Source: Desulfobaccales bacterium (GTDB taxonomy: Bacteria; Desulfobacterota; Desulfobaccia; Desulfobaccales; 0-14-0-80-60-11). Taken from it: 64,000 nucleotides of DNA. A model generated the notes under the pieces. It was not told where the DNA came from, searched no databases, and saw only the letters and a program-made list of their open reading frames with translations. The position numbers and the translations under genes were made by a program. Positions 51,721 through 59,399 of this stretch are shown one piece after another. The stretch spans positions 159,395-223,394 of the forward strand of contig JBAZPO010000005.1 of NCBI GenBank assembly GCA_041648175.1, written 5' to 3'. Every line of letters begins with the position of its first letter. Position 1 is the stretch's first letter.

Positions 51721-54534
51721 TCACCCTTCGCCGTGGAGGATGAAGACCGCCCAGAAAAAGGGTTGAGGGTATTTGGCCTTGATGGCCCGGCGGGCCAGCT
51801 GCATAGCCTCCAGACGGGATTTGCCGTCTTTCAGGTGCCCGTAAAACAGGGTCATGTACTCCACTGCCGCGTCGGAAGCCACTTCCCAGAGGCTCACCAC
51901 CACGCTCTGGGCCCCGGCGTGTTGGAAGGCCCGGGCGAAGTTGGCCACCCCTTCCCCTTCCATGACCTTCCCCCGGCCGGTGACGCAGGCGGATAGGACC
52001 ACCATCTGGGCCTTGAGCTTCAGGCCCAACACCTTGCTCAGGGTAAAAAAGCCGTTGTCCCCGGCCTGGTTGCCCACCTGGCCCAGGAGAATGAAGGGCT
52101 CCTTTATCCCCTGGACCTTGCCGGGGAGGTCGGCGTGGGTGGCGAAGTGGAGGTAACGGTAGTCCTGCAAAGGAGATTTTTTCAAAAAGGTCTCGTTGGC
52201 TTGGAGGTTTAGGAGGACATCGGGGGGAGAGGGCTTAACCCCCAGGAGCCCGGCAATGGCCCGGACCTCTCCTTCCGTTTCCTGGAGAGGCGGGTAAACC
52301 AGTTCCTTCCCTTTGTCACTGCCCCGGGTGGTCTTGCCCCACTCCTGACTGGTGGCCAGGGCGGTGAAGGCCGCCTTCGCCAGCCTTCCCGTCTCCCCGG
52401 CGGCGGGTTTCGCCCCGGGCGGGGAAGCCAGGCAGCGTTCGTCTTGGTCGCAGAACACCGGGTTCCCTAGGGCGAAGAGGAGGCGGCTGGCCGGCTCTTC
52501 CTTCAGGCGCCGCTTCAGGGCCAGGACCGCGGCGGACTGGTAGTAGGTCAGGGGATATTTATCCCCTACGAAAACGCTGTCCGATAGGCCCTGCCCCTGC
52601 TTTAGAACCAGGGCCTCGAAGGGCAGCAGCCCCAAAATGCCGTCCGGGACAATAATTACCCGGTCCGTCGCTTTGATTTCCGGCATCACCCCGGCCAGGA
52701 GCAGGTCATAGAGGTGCTTGGCCTGAGGCAGGGAGAAGCCTTCAGGCTGGAGGTTGATAAAGGGCTCCATGAAGTTCTTGACCTTCCCTTCCAGCTTCTC
52801 CCGGCCCAGGGGAATCCTCACCACCTTTTTGACTCCGCCCCGGCGCACCACCATGACGTAGCCGGCCGTCTCCCCCAGGGCATACTCCAGGAGGACTTCG
52901 TTCTCTTTCAGGGGTAGGTCCTGGGCGGGCACCGGCTCAGGGTAGTGGAGCGCGGCATAAAGGGGATAGTTCTGGCGTAATTTCTTAATCAGGGCCTGAA
53001 GTTCGCCGGTGAGGCGGGCCTTTTTTTCCTGCACCACTTTAATGGCCAACTCCCCGCCCTTGAAGGCCTTCTCCCACTGGGCCTCAAGCGCAGCCAGCCG
53101 GTTCAGGAGGCTCTCTTCCTGCTGACGTAGTTCGGGCGGAATTTCTATCCGGGTTTCTCGCCGGGCCGCCGCGGCCAGGGTTTCCAGGAGCATCCGGCTC
53201 TTGGTGGACTCGGCGAAGTAGAAGGCCGCCGCGCCGGCGGAGGGGCCATATTCCTTCAAGGCCGGGGGCAGAGCCTCCTGTTTCAGGGCCATCTCTCCCA
53301 GGACGCTTACCAGCCCCCGGTAGGCCTGGATATATCCTCCAACCGGACCGGCCTGGAAGAAGCCGGACTTCTCCCCGAACGCTCGGCGGCGCAACCCCTC
53401 TACCTCTTGCACCGCCCGATGCAATGCCAGAGACGCCTCTCGTGAGCGCCCCAACCCCGCCAGGGCCATGCCGTGCTGGGTATAGTATTGCACCCGGTAA
53501 TCGGGGCTGGCCCGCCAGGAAGGGGGGGGCAGGTCCTGGAGCAGCTTCAGGGCTTCCTCCGAGTGTGCCTGGGCCAGGAGGAGATAGACCAGACCAATTG
53601 GGGATTTACCTTTGCGGAAACAGGTCTCGGCGGACTGATAGTCTTTCCGGGCCAGATGCAGACTTCCCAGGTTGTTGAGGCTTTGGGTGGTTCCGGGGTG
53701 CTCCGGGCCCAGGGCCTTTTCCTTGATTTTGAGAGCTCGCGCGTGCAGAGGCAGGGCCGGCTCATACGCGCCCATGTCCTTATACAGCGTGGCCAGATTG
53801 TTGAGGCAGCCGGCGGTGTCGGGATGCTCCGGGCCTAAAGCTTTTTCCCTGATCTTCAGGGCCCGCTGGTACAGGGGCAGGGCCTGCTCATAGGTCCCCA
53901 TGAAATGATACAGCATCGCCAGGTTGTTGAGGCTGGTGGCGGTGTTGGGGTGTTCCGGACCCAGGGCCTTTTCCCATATCTTGTTGGTCCTCTGGTACAG
54001 GGGTAGCGCCTTCTGATATAAGCCCATCTCGCGATATAACCCGGCCAGGTTGATGAGGCCGACGGCGGTGTCAGGGTGCTCCGGGCCCAGGGCCTTCTCC
54101 CTGATCTTGAGGGACCGCTGGTACAGGGGCAGGGCCTGCTCATAGGCGCCCTGCTCCTCATGCAGCACGGCCAGGTTGTTGAGGCTGACGGCGGTGCCGG
54201 GGTGCTCCGGGCCTAAGGTTTTCTCCCTGATCTTCAGGGCCCGCTGGTACAGGGGCAGGGCTTGCTCATAGGCGCCCATGTCATCGAACAGCATTGCCAG
54301 GTTGTTGAGGCAGGTGGCGGTGTCAGGGTGTTCCGGGCCTAAGGCCTTTTCCCAGATCTTGAGGGACCGCTGGGCCAGAGGCAGGGCCTCCTGGTAGCGG
54401 CCGGCCTGATAGAACTCTACCACTTGCTGGTTTAAGGCGTAGGCCTCCTCCAGAGGGTCGTCCGCGCCCTGCGCCGGGGCGGCCAGGATTACTATCAGCA
54501 AAAACACCAACCACATCAGCCGGCCCCGTGGCAT
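51721..54534 (-). CDS. Secreted TPR-CHAT protease
   Basis: A 937-residue protein. The signal peptide (RLMWLVFLLIVILAAPAQG) ends near residue 25. About six or seven 42-residue kinesin-light-chain-type TPRs follow at about 45-310, each with EKALGPEHPDTA, LNNLA and YEQALPLYQRALKIRE. A linker with coiled-coil character (about 480-560) precedes the C-terminal CHAT domain with catalytic His in LHFATHADLP (about 799) and Cys in VVLSACVTGRGK (about 849), plus SLWEV. CHAT proteases are caspase-like. ATG 54534 has GGGAGG 6 nt upstream and is preferred to the open frame from 54603. A secreted 115-residue protein gene lies just upstream. The substrate is unknown. Confidence 0.9.
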   Translation of the reverse strand: MPRGRLMWLVFLLIVILAAPAQGADDPLEEAYALNQQVVEFYQAGRYQEALPLAQRSLKIWEKALGPEHPDTATCLNNLAMLFDDMGAYEQALPLYQRALKIREKTLGPEHPGTAVSLNNLAVLHEEQGAYEQALPLYQRSLKIREKALGPEHPDTAVGLINLAGLYREMGLYQKALPLYQRTNKIWEKALGPEHPNTATSLNNLAMLYHFMGTYEQALPLYQRALKIREKALGPEHPDTAGCLNNLATLYKDMGAYEPALPLHARALKIKEKALGPEHPGTTQSLNNLGSLHLARKDYQSAETCFRKGKSPIGLVYLLLAQAHSEEALKLLQDLPPPSWRASPDYRVQYYTQHGMALAGLGRSREASLALHRAVQEVEGLRRRAFGEKSGFFQAGPVGGYIQAYRGLVSVLGEMALKQEALPPALKEYGPSAGAAAFYFAESTKSRMLLETLAAAARRETRIEIPPELRQQEESLLNRLAALEAQWEKAFKGGELAIKVVQEKKARLTGELQALIKKLRQNYPLYAALHYPEPVPAQDLPLKENEVLLEYALGETAGYVMVVRRGGVKKVVRIPLGREKLEGKVKNFMEPFINLQPEGFSLPQAKHLYDLLLAGVMPEIKATDRVIIVPDGILGLLPFEALVLKQGQGLSDSVFVGDKYPLTYYQSAAVLALKRRLKEEPASRLLFALGNPVFCDQDERCLASPPGAKPAAGETGRLAKAAFTALATSQEWGKTTRGSDKGKELVYPPLQETEGEVRAIAGLLGVKPSPPDVLLNLQANETFLKKSPLQDYRYLHFATHADLPGKVQGIKEPFILLGQVGNQAGDNGFFTLSKVLGLKLKAQMVVLSACVTGRGKVMEGEGVANFARAFQHAGAQSVVVSLWEVASDAAVEYMTLFYGHLKDGKSRLEAMQLARRAIKAKYPQPFFWAVFILHGEG

Positions 54535-54633
54535 GACAGACCTCCCGTAACCATGGCCCTGCGGCCAACTTAATCGAACCGGGATATCTTTAGATATCCA
54601 CATGGGCCATGGGGACTTTCTGCAGCATTATAA

Positions 54634-54981
54634 CTATTCCCCTTCTGGAAATTCCTTAGTTCTGATGGCCTGGCCGCCGATTTTTTTAGTCCCGGCGGCG
54701 GCGGGCGGCTGCTGAATGCCCCGGGTTTTGGGGGCCCGCTTCTTCATTTGTATTTCTTGTTCTTTCAACTTCTCTTGTTTCAGTTTCTCTTCTTCTTGGC
54801 CGCCGGCTGTCACCGGCGATTTTTTCGGCTCCTTTTGCGGTTCGGCGCTTTGGGCCAGGAGCACGGCTCCGGGTTTAATGGTTTCATGAGCAACCGCCTG
54901 GACCTGCAGGGGTATTAGCAGACTCATAACCGAAGTTAACCCCAGTGCGACCATAAATAAAATCTTTACGACTCGGCACAT
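54634..54981 (-). CDS. Small exported charged protein upstream of CHAT gene
   Basis: A 115-residue protein. The signal peptide (VVKILFMVALGLTSVMSLLI) is followed by a disordered, Lys/Glu-rich region (EEEKLKQEKLKEQEIQMKKR) and a tail ending KEFPEGE. AAGGAG lies 10 nt before the ATG. It is 99 nt upstream of the CHAT protease on the same strand, so the two may be cotranscribed. No family recognised. A disordered charged exported partner could be a substrate or an inhibitor of the protease, but nothing in the sequence proves it. Confidence 0.6.
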   Translation of the reverse strand: MCRVVKILFMVALGLTSVMSLLIPLQVQAVAHETIKPGAVLLAQSAEPQKEPKKSPVTAGGQEEEKLKQEKLKEQEIQMKKRAPKTRGIQQPPAAAGTKKIGGQAIRTKEFPEGE

Positions 54982-55095
54982 AAATCTTTTCTCCTTTGAA
55001 TTTTGCCCCTTTGAAACCAGATCAGCAATCCCTATTTGTTGCTGAAAGCTTTCTTTATGGTCTTAGATATCAGCGGGATGGCGAGGCTGCCATTA

Positions 55096-55479
55096 CTAAA
55101 ATTTTAACCATTTGTTCACCCTACCGATAAAACTTCCAGTCTCGTGAAAGGTTATTTCTTCAGTTATCACATCCCCATCATTGCTAATCTCGTAAATAGC
55201 CGCATGATAAGAAGACTTAGCAACAAATCTTCGTTTCTCTAACTTAACACTAAATTCTTTTTGTTGGCTTGGTTCCGAGTTGCCTAAATTCCAGCGCGTT
55301 ATAATATCGCCTTGTAGTTCCAAGAATAATTGACCCCCCACCCCCAAGAACCATCTGCTGCCATTTAAGCGGGATAAAAAGGTCCTGAACTCGGGATCAG
55401 CTTGGGCAAGAGCTATCGAGGTAAATCCCAAAATAAAAGTCAGCAACAAAGCTCCCACTAATTTAGATCTCCATTTCAT
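55096..55479 (-). CDS. Small exported hypothetical protein
   Basis: A 127-residue protein with a signal peptide (LVGALLLTFILGFTSIALAQ, cut near residue 27). The rest is a single beta-rich domain of lipocalin- or META-like character (GSRWFLGVGGQLFLELQGDI, then ISNDGDVITEEITFHETGSF). Base composition is AT-richer than the flanking kilobases. ATG 55479 is used; the frame extends to a TTG at 55494. Family not recognised. Confidence 0.6.
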   Translation of the reverse strand: MKWRSKLVGALLLTFILGFTSIALAQADPEFRTFLSRLNGSRWFLGVGGQLFLELQGDIITRWNLGNSEPSQQKEFSVKLEKRRFVAKSSYHAAIYEISNDGDVITEEITFHETGSFIGRVNKWLKF

Positions 55480-55646
55480 GGCTTCTCTCTTCAAGGATGT
55501 ATTTTGATATCAAATTATGCGGCAGTCATAAATACCCAAAGCAAAAAATATTTGTAATCGTTCTGCAATACGTTAAGCAAGGATCATGAGACAGGCTATT
55601 AAGATATAAACAGCTTCAATATTCATTTTAATAAACTTCATTAATA

Positions 55647-56093
55647 CTAAGATTTACTTAACCGGTAAGAAAAAGATTCGGCCTTTTTCCTGTCATCAAA
55701 TTTAATAATCAACGTAAATGTTTTAACTGATTCGGAATGTCCTCCCCCCACGCCATAAAGAATCACCGCGCTTCCAGGAAGACCTGCCCTGTCATTCTCA
55801 TAATAAAGAGAGGTGGCAATTTTATCATAAATCCAAGTTTCCTTGCCCGCCCCATCGTTTTTAACTATATTTGGTGATCCTAATGTAGAAGCCACGTCTG
55901 CCTGCGACATGCCAATGCGAATCTCTTTTCGTCCCTTTATTCCTATGGTCGTTTCCCTTTCTTCGGTAGACCATAGTTCTTGCTGATGTTGTGCTGGCAT
56001 CATGCAACCGAACAATAGTCCCCCCAAGAGGAGCGCAACCGCAATAACCATCAAAATTATCCCTACATGGCGTACATTCGCAAATTTCATCAT
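55647..56093 (-). CDS. Lipoprotein with SmpA/OmlA-like domain
   Basis: A 148-residue lipoprotein. A lipobox (LLFGC, Cys near residue 30) follows a hydrophobic signal. The domain has the SmpA/OmlA (BamE-like) pattern IRIGMSQADVASTLGSPNIV, then ETWIYD, and a later beta hairpin. BamE-like proteins stabilise outer-membrane assembly, but this family is broad and many members are stand-alone. AGGAGG lies directly before the start. It is part of a run of small exported proteins on the minus strand. Confidence 0.65.
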   Translation of the reverse strand: MMKFANVRHVGIILMVIAVALLLGGLLFGCMMPAQHQQELWSTEERETTIGIKGRKEIRIGMSQADVASTLGSPNIVKNDGAGKETWIYDKIATSLYYENDRAGLPGSAVILYGVGGGHSESVKTFTLIIKFDDRKKAESFSYRLSKS

Positions 56094-56145
56094 GCTCCTC
56101 CTGGGTGATTGCTGGAAGGACTACTCATCCCCTATTAATCGCCAA

Positions 56146-56847
56146 TTATTTAGCTCCCGCCTTAATAAGCAGATCTCTTATCTCGCGGTGGCCTTTCTGG
56201 GAGGCATAAATCAATGCGGTTCCACCCTTAGTCGTCTTGGCATTGACCTCCGCCCCCTTGGCGAGCAGCGCCTGTACGATCTCGCGATGGCCGTGCGCGG
56301 AGGCTCCCATCAACGGAGTTTTACCGTCATTTCCCTTGGCATTGACCTCCGCCCCCTTGGCAAGCAACATCTGCACGATCTCTCGCTGGCCCCTTTCGGA
56401 GGCTATCATTAATGCGGTCGCGCCGTTAATCGCCTTGGCATTGACCTCCGCTCCCTTGGCAAGCAACGTCTGCACGATCTCGCGATGACCATCGAATGAG
56501 GCTGCCATCAACGCAGTTAACCCGTCAGTTCTCTTGGCATTGACCTCCGCCCCCTTGGCAAGCAACGCTTCCACGATCTCGCGATGGCCATTCAATGAGG
56601 CTCCCATTAATGCGGTTTCGCCTTTATCCGTTTTGGCATTGACCTCCGCCCCCTTGGCGATGAAGCTTTTGACCTCGGGCAGATTGCCGAGCGTTGCTGC
56701 TTTGATCAAATCATCATTCATTCCAGCCATGGCCGCGGTCGCCCACAGCGCCATGACCGCCATCAACGCTGCCAACATTCTCGCTTTATAGCTTAAGCTG
56801 AAAATAGATCGACAGTTGTGGCATGGATGCTTAAATGAAAAACCCAT
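56146..56847 (-). CDS. Exported ankyrin-repeat protein
   Basis: A 233-residue protein. The signal peptide or anchor (MLAALMAVMALWATAAMAG) lies at about 24-42, after a longer than usual N-terminus with two Cys. Five ankyrin repeats of 33 residues follow, with near-identical repeats such as HREIVQTLLAKGAEVNAK and TALMAASFDG. The repeats are also close at nucleotide level, a sign of recent duplication. AAAGGAG is 10 nt before the ATG. The 5' leader is copy C of the conserved hairpin element, whose stem ends 28 nt upstream of the start codon. Confidence 0.85.
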   Translation of the reverse strand: MGFSFKHPCHNCRSIFSLSYKARMLAALMAVMALWATAAMAGMNDDLIKAATLGNLPEVKSFIAKGAEVNAKTDKGETALMGASLNGHREIVEALLAKGAEVNAKRTDGLTALMAASFDGHREIVQTLLAKGAEVNAKAINGATALMIASERGQREIVQMLLAKGAEVNAKGNDGKTPLMGASAHGHREIVQALLAKGAEVNAKTTKGGTALIYASQKGHREIRDLLIKAGAK

Positions 56848-56875
56848 AGTAGTTATCTCCTTTGATCCAAGCTTA

Positions 56876-56995
56876 TGCGGCAGGCTTGGCCACCGCAGTT
56901 AAAAAATGGTTTTTGAGACCTCTCTGCCTGGGGAAAATCGCCAAATATTTCTTTTCTTGGAGCTAAAATCGTCTCGACGGCATGATAGCACAACG
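56876..56995 (-). promoter_or_regulatory. Conserved leader element, copy C, upstream of ankyrin gene
   Basis: Read on the minus strand: extended -10-like TGC-TATCAT (complement of 56982-56990), a leader with GACGATTTTAGCTCCAAGAA, then AGAGGTCTCAAAAACC, and a terminal hairpin TGCGGTGG/CTGCCGCA (complement of 56876-56897). It matches block 2 of copies A and B. Block 1 is not found upstream. The ankyrin ribosome site follows 9 nt after the stem. Confidence 0.5.
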
Positions 56996-57276
56996 TTTGC
57001 TGTAAAAGTGATTTTTGCTTATACTTTGAATTATAAGCCCCCCGCGAAGTTACTATAACGATAATTTCCCTGGAAAAGGAATTTATTCCAAATAAATCTG
57101 ACCATACAATAGAGCGACTCACTTGCCAGACCAGAAGTTTATCTGATTATCTGCTGAAATTGCGATATAGTTTGAATATATCAGCCCTTAACATCACTGA
57201 TAATGATTTCTAAAATAGCTTCTCTTGGCAGTATTGGCCTCCGCCTTTCCTCTGACTTACCACTATCGCTCAGTAA

Positions 57277-57500
57277 TGGCCTGGAGACCTTAATCTCCAT
57301 AGCAATGAGGTATTGGTGTTCTGAGGGTGTGGTATGCTTAACTTTTTGTAATAATTACTTTTTCGTTGAGAAACTTATGCTATAATACGACCTACTTGAC
57401 GATGTGGCTAAAAAAGAGACTCTTCTCGGGGTTAAACTAAGGAAGAGAGTTTTTAAACCATTTTGTAACTGCGGTGGGCAAGGCTGTCGCATAATCTCAG
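57277..57500 (+). promoter_or_regulatory. Conserved leader element, copy B
   Basis: Block 1 (57277-57337): GGAGA-CCTTAA-TCTCC stem, ATAGCAATGAGGT and GGTGTGGTATGC, about 70% identical to 6343-6403 by eye. Block 2: extended -10 TGC-TATAAT (57378-57386), GACGATGTGGCTAAAAAAG, AGAGAGTTTTTAAACC, hairpin GCGGTGG/CTGTCGC (57471-57490). It is followed by a 34-codon frame (57501-57605) without a ribosome site. Apart from copies B and C, 56848-57652 shows no convincing gene. Confidence 0.5.
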
Positions 57501-57652
57501 ATGAAAGTCAGAATCGTCAAACTGGCTTTGGCGACGGCAGCGAGTACTATAGACGCGACTAGTCCCGCGGCCGCCGGACCTGCGCGGTGCGTTTCCCCAA
57601 GATGAATCCGGCTTATTAGATTTTAATTCTTGTTGGCCTGTAGGAAACTGCC

Positions 57653-58108
57653 ATGATCCGCTGCAACCCCAAAGGACTCTGTTCTTGGAATTTCGATATT
57701 GCTGGGTGCGGGCACTCCGCAAGTACCGAGCTCAATTGGCTGGGTGAGCAAGGGAACATAACGATTGATGGTGTATATCATGAGGTTCGGAAGCATGGTG
57801 TCTTTAGCGGACACTGGACGTTGGAGGCCAATTTAACCCCGGTAGCGAACGCCCAGAAATCCAGTGTTTTCACTCGAACATTCGAGTTGGAGACATCATC
57901 CGGAGCGGTCACCCTGCGGGCTCAGTCAGCATTGGGACGCACTATGCTTTTGGAAGGGCCTGGCTTCAACGGGGTGATTGCCCCCGTCCACCCCTTCACA
58001 CGGCGAACGACAATCACCGGGCAGATTTCTGATTTCCGTACCGCATGCTTTGCATTTTGGCTCACGCTTTTGCTTTGGCGACGAGATGCACAGCACGACC
58101 AATCCTGA
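57653..58108 (+). CDS. Hypothetical Tubby/LURP-like protein with C-terminal membrane helix
   Basis: A 151-residue protein. Its beta-rich body (WLGEQGNITIDGVYHEVRKH, then WTLEANLTPVANAQKS and FELETSSGAVTLRAQS) has the look of a Tubby-C/LURP-one-like scramblase-type barrel. It ends with a hydrophobic helix (CFAFWLTLLLWRRD). This fold assignment is tentative. It stands alone on the plus strand inside a mainly minus-strand block. The ATG has no strong ribosome site. Confidence 0.55.
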   Translation: MIRCNPKGLCSWNFDIAGCGHSASTELNWLGEQGNITIDGVYHEVRKHGVFSGHWTLEANLTPVANAQKSSVFTRTFELETSSGAVTLRAQSALGRTMLLEGPGFNGVIAPVHPFTRRTTITGQISDFRTACFAFWLTLLLWRRDAQHDQS

Positions 58109-58148
58109 GGGCAACCATAAAAACTTGATTTAATAAGTACGTTCTTAT

Positions 58149-58553
58149 CTAATTGATGTAATATCCTGCCACTCGCCAATTGCCATCCTTGTCCATCATT
58201 GGGGTGACAGTCTCAATTGCTGATTTTTTGTGTTCGAAGGATGAATCAATCTGTATGACAACATATTGACCATCGGGACAACCGGGTAAAGAGGCCGTAT
58301 AAGTCGTACTCTTAATTTTTCTCGAAATTATTTTACCAAGTGGGTATCGTACAGCCTGCACCATCTGCACCCATTTCCCTTCCGGGACCGCTGTCTTAAA
58401 ATATTCAGCCGCCTCGTTCCAACTTTCTGCATATTCCCCTTTGTCGACTATGGTAAGCCAGTTTTGTGCAACAGCCAGGGGATCTGCCCCGAAAGCGCCA
58501 CTCACCAATATCATGGAAACGAGTATAAACCCGGTTAAGACGGTCCTCAACAA
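58149..58553 (-). CDS. DUF4019 exported protein
   Basis: A 134-residue protein. The signal peptide (GFILVSMILVSGAFG) is followed by a DUF4019 domain: AQNWLTIVDKGEYAESWNEA, WVQMVQAVRYPLG, and the terminal strand DGNWRVAGYYIN. The family has a cystatin/NTF2-like fold, is periplasmic and of unknown function. The start is one of two adjacent TTG codons; no in-frame ATG lies before the signal core. It is preceded on the same strand by the MucR regulator gene. Confidence 0.75.
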   Translation of the reverse strand: MLRTVLTGFILVSMILVSGAFGADPLAVAQNWLTIVDKGEYAESWNEAAEYFKTAVPEGKWVQMVQAVRYPLGKIISRKIKSTTYTASLPGCPDGQYVVIQIDSSFEHKKSAIETVTPMMDKDGNWRVAGYYIN

Positions 58554-58622
58554 ATCGATCCCGCCAATTTTAATCGACTCGAAGCCATTGCCATAATCGA
58601 CTGGGTAATGGGTCTAATTTCC

Positions 58623-59060
58623 TTATGCCGACTTCTTCATCCCACCCACTTTTCCAAAATTTCGATCTTTCGCCATCTGACTCCGGGCCGCAGAATAATC
58701 TTTACAAACCAATGGAAATTTCTTTGGGTCCAGGTCAAACCGCTGATAATACTCTTTAGCAGTTAACCCATGAGCCTTGCGCAAATGGGTCTTCAAGGTC
58801 TTCAATTTCTTCCCACATTCCAAACAAACCACATATTTGGCCTTTACGATATCTTTCAAGGGAATTGATGGTTTTTGTACACCGGCCGCTTCTTCAGCTT
58901 TTTTAGAAACCGGTTCCTCTAAACTTTCCCCACCTTCCAACGAAGAGAGGACATTGTAGACCTCTCTGATCTCGCCAATCAATTGCTCGGTTGTAAGTTC
59001 AGTCATGGAAACGTGGGAAATGACAATTTCAGTTGTTAGTTTGAGAACTTCGCTGGGCAT
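58623..59060 (-). CDS. MucR/Ros-family zinc-finger transcriptional regulator
   Basis: A 145-residue protein. The C-terminal Ros/MucR zinc-finger domain is intact: YVVCLECGKKLKTLKTHLRK, followed by AHGLTAKEYYQRFDLD. The N-terminus (ELTTEQLIGEIREVYNVLSS) is the oligomerisation region. Such proteins bind AT-rich DNA and act as silencers in alpha- and deltaproteobacteria. AAGGAAGGAG precedes the ATG. Its position at the edge of an AT-rich run of small exported genes suggests that it controls them. The gap upstream (59061-59399) is AT-rich and holds a strong AAAAGGAGG at 59283 that fronts only a 10-codon frame. Confidence 0.88.
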   Translation of the reverse strand: MPSEVLKLTTEIVISHVSMTELTTEQLIGEIREVYNVLSSLEGGESLEEPVSKKAEEAAGVQKPSIPLKDIVKAKYVVCLECGKKLKTLKTHLRKAHGLTAKEYYQRFDLDPKKFPLVCKDYSAARSQMAKDRNFGKVGGMKKSA

Positions 59061-59399
59061 TAGATTATCTCCTTCCTTCTATATGTTGAATACAATAAAT
59101 ATCAGCCTGCATTTTGTAGTGTCAAGAAAAATATTATTTATATCCGATTATATTGTATGGGCGCTCTTAACCGATCTATTTTAATCTTGTTAAAGGATTT
59201 TGAACCTTTTCAGTATCACCATATTCATCATGGAATGATCATGAGTAACCCTGCGGGCGTGTTGAGCTGATATTTTCTTTGAAAAGGAGGCATGGAATGT
59301 GTGCAAAGGCTGTCCCCTCTTTAAGTATGAGGAATTACGCCAAAAGAGTCTTGCCTGAAAAGTCCCTGGAAGGTTACGTGTGGAAGATAGGGTAGCAGA

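Noticed and set aside
56853..57122. Open frame of 89 codons on the minus strand upstream of the ankyrin gene
   Set aside because: Its C-terminal part coincides with leader copy C. Similar peptides in copy B arise from shared nucleotide sequence, and copy A is in another frame.
57501..57605. 34-codon frame starting MKVRIVKLALATAAST after leader copy B
   Set aside because: No ribosome site and no similarity; signal-like character is too weak to call a gene. It may be a remnant.
59293..59325. Ten-codon frame after a strong AAAAGGAGG site near the hdrA start
   Set aside because: Too short to call, with no attenuator-like structure behind it. It is mentioned only in the MucR entry.
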